A stretch of DNA of 64,000 nucleotides from Acinetobacter sp. XS-4 (GCF_023920705.1 NZ_CP094657.1:3658001-3722000); one strand, 5' to 3'; positions 1 to 9,949 are shown, numbered from the stretch's first letter. The notes: generated by a model from the sequence alone, not told the origin. Program-made: numbers and translations.

Positions 1-1430
1 TTGAAGAAAATCACATTCCCGATGACGTATATATTGAGGTTTTGGTTCAAGCACGTGATCATTTAATTGAACGTACTTTTGAATCTTTGGCAGGTGCTAA
101 ACGTGCAATTGTGCATATTTATAACTCTAACTCTCCAACCTTCCGTCAAAAGGTGTTGAATGTAGATGTTAATGGCGCAAAACAGTTAGCAATTAATGCG
201 GCTCAAAAAGTTAAAGAATATGCGGCGCAATATCCTCAAACGGACTGGATTTTCCAGTACAGCCCAGAGTGTTTCTCTGCAACTGAATTAGAGGTCGCTA
301 AAGATGTCTGTGATGCCGTCACAGAAATTTGGGATGCTCGTCCAGACCATAAAGTGATTTTAAACTTACCCGCGACTGTAGAAGTTTCTACACCAAATGT
401 TTATGCAGACCAAATTGAATGGATGCATCGTAATTTGGCGCGTCGTGATGGTGTGATCATTTCTGTTCACTGTCACAATGACCGTGGCTGTGGTATTGCA
501 GCATCGGAACTTGCCATTATGGCGGGTGCTGACCGTGTTGAAGGCTGTGTGTTCGGTAATGGTGAACGTACAGGTAACGTTGACGTTGCTGCTATTGCAT
601 TGAACATGTACACCCAAGGGGTAGCGCCAGAGTTAGATTTCTCTAACATTAATGAAGTGATTGCGACGGTTGAAGAATGTACTGGCTTACCTGTACACCC
701 TCGTCATCCATATGCAGGCGACTTGGTATTTACTGCATTCTCTGGTTCACATCAGGATGCAATCAAAAAAGGCTTCGAGTACCAGAAAAACGAAGAAATC
801 TGGGATATGCCTTACTTACCAATCGACCCGAAAGATTTGGGTCGCGACTACGATGCAGTTATTCGTGTAAATAGTCAATCTGGTAAAGGCGGTATCGCTT
901 ACTTATTAGAAGCGAACTACAACGTTGTATTGCCTCGCCGTTTACAAATCGAATTCAGCCAGGTTGTTCAACAATATGCTGATGATAATGGTACTGAAAT
1001 TAATGCAAAAGAAATCTGGACATTATTTAAAGACACTTACGTTGATGTGAAAAACCAACATTACACAGTCAAAAACTACAGATTGTCTGATATTAATGGC
1101 ACTCAAATCATCGAACTTGATGTTGATGTCGAAGGTGAAACACAACAGCTTCGCGGTGAAGGTAACGGACCAATCTCTGCATTTTTAAATGCACTTCAAT
1201 TACCAATTGATGTATTGAACTATGAAGAACGTAGTATTAGTTCAGGTGCAAATGCGAAAGCATTAACATTGATCGAACTTCAAGTCAAAGGTACAGGTAA
1301 AGGTTCATTTGGTGCAGGTGTTCATGACAATACAGTCACCTCATCGATTGAAGCAATTATTGCATGTACTAACCGTTTGATTGATCAAGGCGTTTTAAGT
1401 ACAGATCAGGTGGTTGCCGCCGCTGTTTAA
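1..1430 (+). CDS. leuA: 2-isopropylmalate synthase, 5' end cut off by the window
   Basis: Catalyses acetyl-CoA plus 2-oxoisovalerate to 2-isopropylmalate, the first committed step of leucine synthesis. The frame is open from base 3, with no start inside the window, so the N-terminal part lies upstream; the TTG at 42 is internal. The HCHND metal-binding motif is at 468-482, followed by a GNGERTGN segment. The C-terminal third looks like the LeuA regulatory domain that binds leucine for feedback inhibition. The sequence resembles the long (about 560-residue) Pseudomonas type. A terminator follows directly. leuB, leuD and leuC are about 52 kb away on the other strand, so the leucine genes are not one operon. 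Confidence 0.96.
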   Translation, partial: EENHIPDDVYIEVLVQARDHLIERTFESLAGAKRAIVHIYNSNSPTFRQKVLNVDVNGAKQLAINAAQKVKEYAAQYPQTDWIFQYSPECFSATELEVAKDVCDAVTEIWDARPDHKVILNLPATVEVSTPNVYADQIEWMHRNLARRDGVIISVHCHNDRGCGIAASELAIMAGADRVEGCVFGNGERTGNVDVAAIALNMYTQGVAPELDFSNINEVIATVEECTGLPVHPRHPYAGDLVFTAFSGSHQDAIKKGFEYQKNEEIWDMPYLPIDPKDLGRDYDAVIRVNSQSGKGGIAYLLEANYNVVLPRRLQIEFSQVVQQYADDNGTEINAKEIWTLFKDTYVDVKNQHYTVKNYRLSDINGTQIIELDVDVEGETQQLRGEGNGPISAFLNALQLPIDVLNYEERSISSGANAKALTLIELQVKGTGKGSFGAGVHDNTVTSSIEAIIACTNRLIDQGVLSTDQVVAAAV

Positions 1431-1446
1431 TTAAAAAAACTCTTTT

Positions 1447-1480
1447 GAAAGGATACCTAGCTTGGTATCCTTTCTTTTTA
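1447..1480 (+). terminator. Rho-independent terminator after leuA
   Basis: An 11-bp perfect stem GAAAGGATACC / GGTATCCTTTC with a six-base loop is followed by a T-rich run. It separates leuA from metX and contains the TTG that would otherwise extend metX upstream. Confidence 0.85.
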
Positions 1481-1512
1481 TTCCTGAAAGATTTAAAAGG
1501 CGAAATGTTCCC

Positions 1513-2673
1513 GTGTCTTTTCCAGCTGATTCAGTGGGGTTAGTCACTCCGCAAAAGTTCCAATTTGAAGAGCCATTACATCTTGAATGTGGTCGTGTTT
1601 TGCCACGTTTTGAATTAATGGTTGAAACTTACGGCACTTTAAATGCAGATAAATCAAATGCCATTTTAATCTGTCATGCTCTTTCCGGACATCATCACGC
1701 AGCGGGTTATCACCATGAGGATGATAAAAAAGCTGGCTGGTGGGATGGCTGTATTGGCCCGGGTAAGGCAATCGACACGAATAAGTTCTTTGTAGTTTCG
1801 CTCAATAATATTGGTGGATGTAGCGGCTCAACTGGCCCAACGTCACCAAATCCTGAAAATGATAATCGCCCTTATGGACCGGATTTCCCGTTAGTAACGG
1901 TACGCGACTGGGTCAAAACTCAAGCCATGCTTTCTGACCTTTTAGGTGTAGATACTTGGTATGCAGTTGTGGGTGGATCATTAGGGGGCATGCAAGCACT
2001 ACAATGGTCAGTGGACTATCCTGACCGCTTACAAAAGTGTGTGATTATTGCCAGCGCGCCAAAGCTTTCAGCACAAAATATTGCATTTAATGAGGTTGCT
2101 CGTCAGTCGATCTTGTCTGATCCAGACTTCCATCATGGTCGTTATTTAGAAAATGATAGCTACCCGAAACGTGGCCTGATTTTGGCTCGTATGGTCGGTC
2201 ATATCACCTATCTTTCAGAAGAAGCCATGAAACAAAAATTTGGCCGTGATTTAAAATCTGGCAAATTTATGTATGGTTTTGATGTCGAGTTCCAAGTCGA
2301 AAGCTATCTTCGTTATCAAGGTGAACAGTTTAGCCGTAACTTTGATGCCAATACTTATCTCATCATGACCAAAGCTTTGGATTATTTTGACCCATCACGT
2401 GAATACAATCATTCGTTAACGGAAGCGATGGGTAAAACCAAATGTCAGTTCCTGATTGTCTCTTTTACAACAGATTGGCGTTTTGCCCCTAGTCGCTCTC
2501 AAGAAATTGTAGATGCGCTTATTACTAATCATAAGCCAGTCAGTTACCTCGATATTGATGCTGAGCAAGGCCATGACTCGTTCTTATTCCCTATTCCACT
2601 GTATGTCAAAACCATGCGCGCTTTCTTAGGCGGTGAAGAACACTTAAAATCGACATCACTGGAGGCAAGTTAA
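1513..2673 (+). CDS. metX: homoserine O-acyltransferase
   Basis: Acylates homoserine (acetyl or succinyl donor) in the methionine pathway. It is an alpha/beta hydrolase-fold enzyme. The nucleophile motif GGSLGG puts Ser at residue 156; the other triad members are probably Asp321 (in TTDW) and His354 (in QGHDS). I chose GTG at 1513 (386 residues, starting SFPADSVG) because the upstream TTG at 1462 lies inside the leuA terminator. The stop codon overlaps the metW start by one base, so the two are cotranscribed, as in other gammaproteobacteria. Donor specificity cannot be decided here. Confidence 0.95.
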   Translation: MSFPADSVGLVTPQKFQFEEPLHLECGRVLPRFELMVETYGTLNADKSNAILICHALSGHHHAAGYHHEDDKKAGWWDGCIGPGKAIDTNKFFVVSLNNIGGCSGSTGPTSPNPENDNRPYGPDFPLVTVRDWVKTQAMLSDLLGVDTWYAVVGGSLGGMQALQWSVDYPDRLQKCVIIASAPKLSAQNIAFNEVARQSILSDPDFHHGRYLENDSYPKRGLILARMVGHITYLSEEAMKQKFGRDLKSGKFMYGFDVEFQVESYLRYQGEQFSRNFDANTYLIMTKALDYFDPSREYNHSLTEAMGKTKCQFLIVSFTTDWRFAPSRSQEIVDALITNHKPVSYLDIDAEQGHDSFLFPIPLYVKTMRAFLGGEEHLKSTSLEAS

Positions 2674-3266
2674 TGCGTATTGATCAACAACTGGCAGAAA
2701 AGTGGATTAAACCTGGCTCAAGCGTACTTGATTTAGGGTGTGGTGATGGTGAATTACTCGCTCATATGAGCCAAAAGCATCAAATTCGTGCTTATGGTTT
2801 AGAAATTGATCAAGAAAAGATTGCAATTGCCGTCAGTCGCGGGTTAAATATTATTCAACAAGATTTGAATCTCGGTTTGAGCCGTTTTGCTGACCAGTCT
2901 TTTGACTATGTGGTTATGGCACAGGCTTTGCAAGCCGTAGATGCACCGGATGTTTTATTAAGAGACATGGTGCGTGTGGGTAAACAGGCAATTATTACTT
3001 TTCCAAACTTTGCGCATTGGAAGACTCGTTCTTTTCTTGCATTAAAAGGGATGATGCCTGTATCGGATGCTTTACCATATATGTGGTATAACACCCCCAA
3101 TATTCATCTATGTACATTTAAAGATTTCGAAGCACTTTGTGCGGAAAATCAGATACAAATTATTAATCGACTCGCCGTCAATGGAAACCAGCAGGGAAGC
3201 CTGTTAAGCAAACATGTTCCAAATTTGTTTGGTGAAGTCGCTATTTATCGAGTGAGTGCACTATGA
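2673..3266 (+). CDS. metW: MetW methyltransferase-like protein
   Basis: Partner of MetX in methionine biosynthesis and a class I SAM-dependent methyltransferase fold. The SAM-binding motif I, VLDLGCGDGELL, lies at residues 19-30. A GGAGG ribosome-binding site within the end of metX precedes the ATG, and the start overlaps the metX stop. The 197-residue length is normal for the family. The exact biochemical role of MetW is not settled; the metX linkage is the best support for the name. Confidence 0.93.
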   Translation: MRIDQQLAEKWIKPGSSVLDLGCGDGELLAHMSQKHQIRAYGLEIDQEKIAIAVSRGLNIIQQDLNLGLSRFADQSFDYVVMAQALQAVDAPDVLLRDMVRVGKQAIITFPNFAHWKTRSFLALKGMMPVSDALPYMWYNTPNIHLCTFKDFEALCAENQIQIINRLAVNGNQQGSLLSKHVPNLFGEVAIYRVSAL

Positions 3267-3850
3267 AAAAGACATTATTTAGCACACTATTTGCAGGACT
3301 GCTAAGTATGCAGGCTCATGCAGATTATATCGCCCAGCCACAATCGGTTGCGAGTCAGGCTGCACGCTTTTCAACAATGGGGGTTAATGACCTTCAGAAA
3401 GCTGCAAAAGCTGGTCAAGCAGGCGCGCAATTTTACCTTGGTACACACTACCAGTATGGTAAAGATGTAGAAAAAGATGAGAAACAAGCTTTCACATGGT
3501 TTAAAGCAGCAGCTGATCAAGGTTTATCACCAGCTCAATTAAACGTAGGCCGTATGTACGCCGACGGTATTGGTGTTAGAAAAGATGAGTCTATGGCTCG
3601 TAAATACTTTGAAAAAGCAGCAAGCAATGGTGATAACCGTGCAAGCTACAACCTTGCGATGATGGAAGAGCAAAAGAAAAACTACGTTGGTGCTTACCAG
3701 TGGTATGAGCTTTCAACTCGTGATGGCATGCTCGACAATAAAGTGATTAGCCTATCAGAAGGTAAGAAAACTGCTCTAGCAGCGAATTTAACTCAAGAAC
3801 AAATCCGTACAGCACGTGACCGTGCAGACAAATGGATTCAAGCACAATAA
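3263..3850 (+). CDS. secreted Sel1-like repeat protein
   Basis: A 195-residue protein with a signal peptide of about 20 residues (hydrophobic stretch ending MQAHA before DYIAQ). It then carries two clear and one weaker Sel1-like (TPR-related) helical repeats with the AxxxLGxxYxxGxGVxxD pattern, from about residue 50 to 150. Such repeats mediate protein-protein contacts in the periplasm or at the surface. The start overlaps the metW stop by four bases (ATGA), so it is translationally coupled to the metXW unit, although no link to methionine synthesis is evident. A strong terminator follows. Confidence 0.85.
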   Translation: MKKTLFSTLFAGLLSMQAHADYIAQPQSVASQAARFSTMGVNDLQKAAKAGQAGAQFYLGTHYQYGKDVEKDEKQAFTWFKAAADQGLSPAQLNVGRMYADGIGVRKDESMARKYFEKAASNGDNRASYNLAMMEEQKKNYVGAYQWYELSTRDGMLDNKVISLSEGKKTALAANLTQEQIRTARDRADKWIQAQ

Positions 3851-3881
3851 TAACGGTTCATCCGTAAAAAACCTTACTCGA

Positions 3882-3918
3882 CTAAAACCACCTTGTATGC
3901 TCTACAAGGTGGTTTTAG
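3882..3918 (+). terminator. strong hairpin terminator after the Sel1-repeat gene
   Basis: A perfect 16-bp stem (CTAAAACCACCTTGTA and its complement) with a five-base loop TGCTC. It lies 31 bases after the stop codon and ends the metX-metW-Sel1 transcript. Confidence 0.85.
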
Positions 3919-4024
3919 TTTAGGTTGTCCCATTTTATATTCTATTTATTTACCTCTATATCCCCTCTTAAAAAACACGTAACATAACTTACGTTCGATA
4001 TTAGCTATAAAGTTTGGTTTTATT

Positions 4025-4651
4025 ATGTCTACCCCACATTGGTTCGATCAGGGCAGTTTAGTTCTTGCCAGCAATAACAAAGGTAAAGTCGCTGAGTTTG
4101 AAAAACTTTTTGAACAACTTAAGTTACCTGTAGAAATTATTCCTCAAGGTCGCCTTAATATTCCTGATGCAATTGAAGATGGTTTAAGCTTTATTGAAAA
4201 TGCCATTATTAAAGCTCGTCATGCCTCTAAAATTTCAGGTAAACCTGCTATGGCTGATGACTCAGGCATTTGTGTTCCTGTCTTAGATGGTGCACCTGGT
4301 ATTTATTCAGCACGCTATGCTGGAGAACATGGTGACGATGCAGCGAATAATGCAAAATTATTAAATGATCTTTTACCATTTCGTAAAAATGGTGAAGTGA
4401 TTGAAGGCATGTTCGTATGTGTACTTGCTTTAGTAACGCATGCTGAAGATCCTTTGCCACAAATTTTCCAAGGCATCTGGCATGGCGAAATTTTAGAAGC
4501 TGCACGTGGCGAAAATGGCTTTGGCTATGACCCACTGTTCTGGTTACCTGAGTTACAAGTTTCTAGCGCTGAACTGTCTAAAGAAGACAAGAATAAGATT
4601 AGTCATCGTGGACAAGCGATGCAGTTATTTAGAGAGAGCTTGCAGAAGTAA
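4025..4651 (+). CDS. rdgB: RdgB/HAM1 non-canonical purine NTP pyrophosphatase
   Basis: Hydrolyses dITP, ITP and XTP to monophosphates and so keeps deaminated purines out of DNA and RNA. Family motifs are visible: LASNNKGKVAEF near the N-terminus, ADDSGICVPVLDGAPGIYSARYAG in two blocks in the middle, GFGYDPLFWLPE, and SHRGQAMQLF at the C-terminus. The 208 residues match the family. It stands alone after a terminator, so it probably has its own promoter in the AT-rich gap upstream. Confidence 0.95.
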   Translation: MSTPHWFDQGSLVLASNNKGKVAEFEKLFEQLKLPVEIIPQGRLNIPDAIEDGLSFIENAIIKARHASKISGKPAMADDSGICVPVLDGAPGIYSARYAGEHGDDAANNAKLLNDLLPFRKNGEVIEGMFVCVLALVTHAEDPLPQIFQGIWHGEILEAARGENGFGYDPLFWLPELQVSSAELSKEDKNKISHRGQAMQLFRESLQK

Positions 4652-4690
4652 AACTTTATATCGGTTTTAGTTTAACTTTAAAGCCATTTG

Positions 4691-4803
4691 CTATCGTGCT
4701 AGGCGACATGGATGTCGCCCGTCGAACTGCGACATCAAGGATGTGTCGTCAGTTCGACAAATGGTTTTGTTACTTTTGACGAAACAAAAGTAAATATTGC
4801 CTA
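4691..4803 (+). repeat. copy A of a palindromic dispersed repeat
   Basis: The element starts CTATCGTG and holds three hairpins: GCGACAT/ATGTCGC at 4703-4718, GTCGAACTG/CAGTTCGAC at 4721-4758 and TTACTTTTG/CAAAAGTAA at 4770-4793. It ends TGCCTA at 4803. The first hairpin, the AAAAGTAA block and TGCCTA recur in the same order, on the other strand, at 40168-40289. It sits between the convergent rdgB and AEC genes. Confidence 0.6.
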
Positions 4804-4861
4804 CATACACAAAACAAGCATATAACCACTATTCTAAGGCCGTATGATCTAACTGGCTTCC

Positions 4862-5737
4862 CTAGAAATAAAGATGCAAAAACACAGCATAAATCGCAAT
4901 ACACACACAACTCACAATCGTCCCCGAAGCGATATAAGCCGCAGATCTTCCTGTTCCTTGATAATGTGTTTCTAGCGCTACAATATTGGCTGCTGGTGGC
5001 AGACAGAACATTAAAAACATGACTCCAATTTGCTGACTTATATTTGGAATCGGTAGAAATCTATACGTTAGTCCACAAAGAACAAGCCCACACACCACCT
5101 TAAATGCTTGAGCTTTGGTACTGTAGATTAAGTCTTTTAAATGCACCCGTGTACGACGTAACCACATTCCCAATACACACATGCCAGCAAAAGTCATTGC
5201 GAACTTGGCAACCTCATACACCCAATGTATGGCAGGATGTTCAATATGTTGAGCACCTAACAACCTGAGCACAAGCGCGCAAAAGATTGAAATACACGGT
5301 GGAGAAGTTAAAACCTTTTTTAATATACTAAGCTTACTTTGTGGTGCTGTAGTGACCGCCGTAACAGCCCATGCATTTCCAAAAAGAGACATACCAATAT
5401 ATAGCGCAACAATTGGGGCCGTAGCATCAGGACCAAATAAAGCCATGGCAAAAGGAAAGCCAAGCCAGCCCATGTTGGTATAACTCACGCAAAGCGCTAA
5501 TAATCGGTCTTTAAATAAAGCCAAATAAGCAAAGAAAATAAGAAATGCTGAACCGAAGCTAAAGAGCATCAAGCTCAAACTACCCGGCTGATAAAACACC
5601 ATATTGTAAATAATCACAATTGGAATCAGTAAGCGGGCAAGCCAAGCTGAAAGAACAGGTTTTATGGTTTCTGAAAGAGAAGTCTGAGCAAGTAAAAGTC
5701 CAGTGATAAACGCCAATATTGGCAGTAATAACGCCAC
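4862..5737 (-). CDS. AEC-family (auxin efflux carrier-like) permease
   Basis: A 291-residue integral membrane protein with about ten hydrophobic segments over the full length, matching the AEC/malate-permease family in size and pattern. A typical C-terminal motif is PPAANIVALE, followed by a small-residue-rich last helix. Family members move carboxylates such as malate or malonate, or unknown organic anions; the substrate cannot be told here. It is divergent from tatABC with a 251-base gap, so its promoter may overlap the repeat array described at 5905. Confidence 0.82.
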   Translation of the reverse strand: MALLLPILAFITGLLLAQTSLSETIKPVLSAWLARLLIPIVIIYNMVFYQPGSLSLMLFSFGSAFLIFFAYLALFKDRLLALCVSYTNMGWLGFPFAMALFGPDATAPIVALYIGMSLFGNAWAVTAVTTAPQSKLSILKKVLTSPPCISIFCALVLRLLGAQHIEHPAIHWVYEVAKFAMTFAGMCVLGMWLRRTRVHLKDLIYSTKAQAFKVVCGLVLCGLTYRFLPIPNISQQIGVMFLMFCLPPAANIVALETHYQGTGRSAAYIASGTIVSCVCIAIYAVFLHLYF

Positions 5738-5904
5738 GTTTTATCCTCTCCCCATTAAAGCCAGCTTGTTATGCTACACCTTTTCAAAGTGAAATGTACT
5801 CTCCATTTCAAGTAATTTAAGTATCTCTTTCCCAACACTCTCTAAACTAAAAAATCAGATACAGTCTTTATAGAACTACCTTTTTAGCTTTTGACTGACG
5901 GCTA

Positions 5905-6207
<303 letters not shown>

Positions 6208-6219
6208 AGGTTTTCCACC

Positions 6220-6654
6220 ATGCTTGATGTAGGAATGACAGAGCTACTCTGTTTTGCAATTATTGCAATTTTAGTTTTAGGCCCAGATAAACTTCCAGAA
6301 GCCGCACGTTTTGCTGGTCGCTGGTATGTTCGCCTAAAACGTTATATTACCAATTTGCAAAATGAGATTGATCAGGAGTTGCGTCTTTCTGAGTTTCGAA
6401 AAGAAATGCAAGAAGAACTCAACCGCATTGAAGCACTAGAACGCAAAGTACAACAACAACTTGAAGAAATACAAAAACAGACTACTTCAGACAACTCAGA
6501 AAAAACTGAGGTAGCTGAAACTATATCTCAGTCTACGATGTACTCCCCTGTATCGGGTCATTATGAAGTGCCCTTTCTTGCCAAATTTACACCTTTGGCA
6601 TCTCAAAGTGACACTTTAGAAACACCTCCCGTTAAATTGAAGATTGCCGTATGA
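6220..6654 (+). CDS. tatB: Sec-independent translocase subunit TatB
   Basis: With TatC it forms the receptor for twin-arginine signal peptides. A single N-terminal helix (MTELLCFAIIAILVLGPDKLPEAA in two blocks, with the family's GPxxLPxA motif at residues 21-28) is followed by a long charged, coiled-coil-prone region (about residues 45-90) and a variable tail. The protein has 144 residues. It starts 12 bases after tatA and overlaps tatC by four bases (ATGA). Confidence 0.94.
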   Translation: MLDVGMTELLCFAIIAILVLGPDKLPEAARFAGRWYVRLKRYITNLQNEIDQELRLSEFRKEMQEELNRIEALERKVQQQLEEIQKQTTSDNSEKTEVAETISQSTMYSPVSGHYEVPFLAKFTPLASQSDTLETPPVKLKIAV

Positions 6655-7421
6655 ACCAACTGCCTTCAACGACTGTAAATACGCAAGAAAATCTAGACCA
6701 AATGCCAATCATGAATCATTTGGTGGTTTTAAGACGTCATTTATTTAGGATTGTCGGGGTAACATTATTTTTATTCTTTTGCTTATTACCCTTTCGGAAT
6801 AACACTTACCAATTATTATCTGAACCTTTAAGGCTGCAACTTCCTGCATCATCTTCAATGATTGCGACAGATGTAACTGCAACCTTTATGGCGCCTTTTA
6901 AGCTCAATTTATTTGTCGCGCTTGTGCTGGCAATGCCATTTATTCTTTATGAAATCTGGACTTTTGTCCGCCCAGCGTTATATCAAAAAGAACGTCATTT
7001 AGCACTGCCATTACTCATCGGTAGTATTGTTTTGTTCTATGCCGGAGTTGCCTTTGCATACTACATTACACTTCCTGCAATTTTACATTTCTTTATTAGT
7101 GTATCGCCTGAAACTGTTGCACCTATGACGGATATTAATAGCTACCTTAGCTTTTGCTTAAAGCTGTTTTTAGTTTTTGGTATCACTTTTGAAATTCCAA
7201 TCGCAACGCTCCTACTCATTTTAATAGGCGTAGTAAATACAAAAAGTCTTGCTGAAAAAAGACGTTTTATCATTGTGGGATGTTTTTTTGTAGCCATGTT
7301 CATTACCCCACCAGATGCAATTTCTATGGTGATGTTGGCGATCCCAATGTGGTTGCTTTTCGAGCTTGGATTATTGTTTGGTAAAATTCTTGAAAAAAGA
7401 AAAGCGCAATCTGCTGAATAA
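6651..7421 (+). CDS. tatC: Sec-independent translocase subunit TatC
   Basis: Multi-spanning Tat subunit that recognises the twin-arginine motif. It has 256 residues with six predicted helices. The N-terminal MNHLVVLRRHLFRI corresponds to the family's HLxELRxR element, although the usual Glu before the arginines reads Val here. FRPALYQKE and the region ending TPPDAISM are also family-typical. Its start overlaps tatB, and a terminator follows 14 bases after the stop, closing the operon before the two phoX-like genes. Confidence 0.94.
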   Translation: MNQLPSTTVNTQENLDQMPIMNHLVVLRRHLFRIVGVTLFLFFCLLPFRNNTYQLLSEPLRLQLPASSSMIATDVTATFMAPFKLNLFVALVLAMPFILYEIWTFVRPALYQKERHLALPLLIGSIVLFYAGVAFAYYITLPAILHFFISVSPETVAPMTDINSYLSFCLKLFLVFGITFEIPIATLLLILIGVVNTKSLAEKRRFIIVGCFFVAMFITPPDAISMVMLAIPMWLLFELGLLFGKILEKRKAQSAE

Positions 7422-7435
7422 AATGATATCTAAGA

Positions 7436-7467
7436 AAAAGCCTGAACCTCTAAGTTCAGGCTTTTTT
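7436..7467 (+). terminator. terminator of the tatABC operon
   Basis: Stem AAAAAGCCTGAAC / GTTCAGGCTTTTT with the loop CTCTAA, ending in a T run. It makes the following phoX-like gene a separate transcription unit. Confidence 0.88.
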
Positions 7468-7501
7468 GTATAGACCACTTTTTAATCTACAAAGCAATAA
7501 A

Positions 7502-7557
7502 CTGTCTTCAAAGTGACTTAAAAATGTAAGAAAAGTGTCATTTCCAGTCCATAGAAT
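7502..7557 (+). promoter_or_regulatory. tandem Pho-box-like array and -10 of the first phoX-like gene
   Basis: 7-mers at 7502, 7513, 7524 and 7535 read CTGTCTT, GTGACTT, ATGTAAG and GTGTCAT, with the spacers CAAA, AAAA and AAAA; the period is exactly 11 bp. A -10-like TAGAAT lies at 7552-7557, exactly ten bases after the last unit, the classical PhoB-dependent promoter geometry. No good -35 is needed in such promoters and none is obvious. Confidence 0.7.
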
Positions 7558-7596
7558 CAACTCAACAAATATACTCACAAAAGTTACGGATTTATT

Positions 7597-9777
7597 ATGA
7601 CAACTGCTTCTAACCACCCAACACGTCGCGACATTTTAAAATGGTTTACGGGGATTCCTTTTCTTCCATTAGGTGCGATGGCTACGGCAGCAACGTTAGC
7701 AGGATGTAACGATAGTAATGATGATTCAGACGTTACGACTCCATCAAAACCAATTAACTTTAAAAATGCAACGTTCACATCAATGCCTGCGCCTTCTACT
7801 GTAGCAGAAATGGCAACAACGGCATGTGCATCAAAGCTTGCCATTTCATGGGAAGATGGCAGTAAAACTGAATATCAACTTGCTTACAAACCATTCTTTT
7901 TAACAGGTACAGAAGTTCCTGATGGTAAAGGTGGAAAGATTATCGCGGGTGGTTATGTTGACATCAATAATAAGCCAATTATTGATAAATCAGTTGCTGG
8001 TAAAGAGCGTCAATTCTTCTCTGACTGTCCAGATGGTAGTTCTCTGATTAGCTTCAAACAAGCAACTGGCAAAGATTTCACAGATGCAGACAAAAAAGCA
8101 TTGGGTGTAACTGGTAACCCAGTGTTCCATGTAGTCCAGTTTGAATATCTATCGAAAGACCAAAATGGTGGTGATACGTACGGTAAATTATCATCTCCGA
8201 TTGCAGTACTTACTTTAGATCAAGACCCGAAAACTGGTCATTTGACTTTAATCAAATATCACAATGTAGACACTTCAAGTGCGCATGGTTTATGGATTAC
8301 TTGTGGTGCAAGCTTGTCGCCATGGGGAACTCATTTATCAAGTGAAGAATATGAACCAGATGCTTTCAACCAAAAGTTAGGTCAATCACTTTCAACACTT
8401 AAAGCATTCAGTAAAAATGTGTATGGTGATGAAAATGCGGCAAACCCATATAACTACGGTCATTTACCAGAAATTACGGTAAATGCAGATGGTACTGGTC
8501 GTGTGACAAAGCATTACTGCTTAGGCCGTATTTCACATGAGCTTGTACAAGTTTTCCCAGACAATCGTACAGTTTTGATGGGTGATGACTATACCAATGG
8601 TGGTCTCTTCATGTTCGTTGCAGATAAAGAGAAAGACTTATCTGCTGGCACACTTTACGTTGCAAAATATACAACAGTACTTACAGATACAACGACTGGT
8701 CAGATCTCATGGATCAAGCTTGGTCATGCAACAAGTGTAGAGATTGAAAACCTAATCAAGAGCGGTATCAAAGGAACTGATATTTTTGAATCGGTTCTAC
8801 AAATTACCAAATATCCAAGCGATGCAACGACAGCAGAAGTTGAAGCTATTGATGCAGGTGATAAAGGTACTACTGAACAAAAAACTTTAGCAAAAGCTGC
8901 GAAAGATCGTTTAAAACTACAACAAGCTGCTCAAAAAGCAGAATTAGAAGCACAAGGTTTCAAATTTACTTATTTGAGCAAGACTGGTGTTTATCTCAAG
9001 CTTAAAGATAACAGCGACAAAACTAAACTTGCAGCGGCTTTCCTTGAAACACACCGCTACGCGGCTTACGTTGGTGCTTCAATGGCATTAACTAAGAACG
9101 AAGGTACAACTGTAAATATTGCAGATAAACGAGCATATTCAGCTTTAGCTAACATTGTTGATTCAATGGTTGAAGGTGGCAGTGGTTATCTTGCTGAGCA
9201 CAACGTTAAATTCCCGAAAATCACGGCTGGTGGTATTTTGGAGCATAAATTGACAGGTGGCCAAAAAGACAGCTTAAATGTTGCAATTAACAGTGAATGG
9301 GTGCCTAGCCAGTCTAGTCTTCTCATTAAAGGTAAAGACATTAGCTTTGATAGTTTAGGTAACACTGCTGACCCAGAACAGATCGCTAGCCCTGATAACT
9401 TGAAGTTCTCTGAAAAGCTACGTACGTTATTTATCGGTGAAGACTCTGGTAACCATTTAAATAACTTCTTATGGGCTTACAATGTCGACACTAAACAGCT
9501 CATCCGTATCTTGTCTACACCAGCAGGTGCCGAATCTACTGGTCTACATGCAGTCGATGAAGTTAACGGTTGGACTTACATCATGAGTAACTTCCAACAT
9601 CCAGGCGATGAATGGAACCGTTTCTATAAAGAAGCCGATGGTGTTCGTACAGGTATCAGTGCAGATTTACTTTCGCAAATTGATACAGCGATTAATACAA
9701 ACTACAGCAATAAATTTGCAGCAGCGGTTGGTTATATCACTGCTGACCCAATTGCCCCATCTGTTGTTAAGAAATAA
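7597..9777 (+). CDS. Tat-exported lipoprotein of the PhoX/DUF839 family (copy 1)
   Basis: A 726-residue protein with a twin-arginine signal (TRRDILKWF, Arg10-Arg11), a hydrophobic stretch and a lipobox LAGC with Cys37, so probably a lipoprotein exported folded by Tat. The body resembles PhoX-type proteins: SPWGTHLSSEEYEPDAF near residue 245, LMGDDYTNGGLFMFV near residue 327 and NFQHPGDEWN near residue 667. PhoX enzymes are calcium/iron-dependent phosphatases, but activity here is inferred. A Lys/Ala-rich segment at about residues 408-455 looks like an insertion. It directly follows tatABC, has its own Pho-box-like promoter, and is closed by a terminator. Confidence 0.85.
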   Translation: MTTASNHPTRRDILKWFTGIPFLPLGAMATAATLAGCNDSNDDSDVTTPSKPINFKNATFTSMPAPSTVAEMATTACASKLAISWEDGSKTEYQLAYKPFFLTGTEVPDGKGGKIIAGGYVDINNKPIIDKSVAGKERQFFSDCPDGSSLISFKQATGKDFTDADKKALGVTGNPVFHVVQFEYLSKDQNGGDTYGKLSSPIAVLTLDQDPKTGHLTLIKYHNVDTSSAHGLWITCGASLSPWGTHLSSEEYEPDAFNQKLGQSLSTLKAFSKNVYGDENAANPYNYGHLPEITVNADGTGRVTKHYCLGRISHELVQVFPDNRTVLMGDDYTNGGLFMFVADKEKDLSAGTLYVAKYTTVLTDTTTGQISWIKLGHATSVEIENLIKSGIKGTDIFESVLQITKYPSDATTAEVEAIDAGDKGTTEQKTLAKAAKDRLKLQQAAQKAELEAQGFKFTYLSKTGVYLKLKDNSDKTKLAAAFLETHRYAAYVGASMALTKNEGTTVNIADKRAYSALANIVDSMVEGGSGYLAEHNVKFPKITAGGILEHKLTGGQKDSLNVAINSEWVPSQSSLLIKGKDISFDSLGNTADPEQIASPDNLKFSEKLRTLFIGEDSGNHLNNFLWAYNVDTKQLIRILSTPAGAESTGLHAVDEVNGWTYIMSNFQHPGDEWNRFYKEADGVRTGISADLLSQIDTAINTNYSNKFAAAVGYITADPIAPSVVKK

Positions 9778-9790
9778 GTTCTTTCACTAA

Positions 9791-9825
9791 AAAAGAAACC
9801 TGCCTTGTGCAGGTTTCTTTTTTGA
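9791..9825 (+). terminator. terminator after the first phoX-like gene
   Basis: A 15-bp perfect stem (AAAAAAGAAACCTGC and its complement) with a CTTGT loop and a built-in T run. Confidence 0.88.
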
Positions 9826-9850
9826 CTAAACAATCAAATATTTAACAAAC

Positions 9851-9879
9851 CTATCATCAAAACGTAAAAGCCTCGTCAC
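9851..9879 (+). promoter_or_regulatory. weak Pho-box-like array upstream of the second phoX-like gene
   Basis: 7-mers at 9851, 9862 and 9873 read CTATCAT, ACGTAAA and TCGTCAC with the spacers CAAA and AGCC, again at 11-bp periodicity. Only the first and last are good matches to CTGTCAT, and the -10 candidate ten bases downstream (TAAGCT) is poor. It is supported mainly by analogy with the two neighbouring arrays. Confidence 0.4.
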
Positions 9880-9949
9880 ACTACCCAACTAAGCTAAAGA
9901 AGACTTTTAGAACAATCTCTTTATTTCTTTACTGACTTAGGAATTTCCC

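Noticed and set aside
1462..1512. A TTG start 17 codons upstream of the chosen metX start
   Set aside because: It lies inside the leuA terminator hairpin and adds residues not seen in metX proteins.
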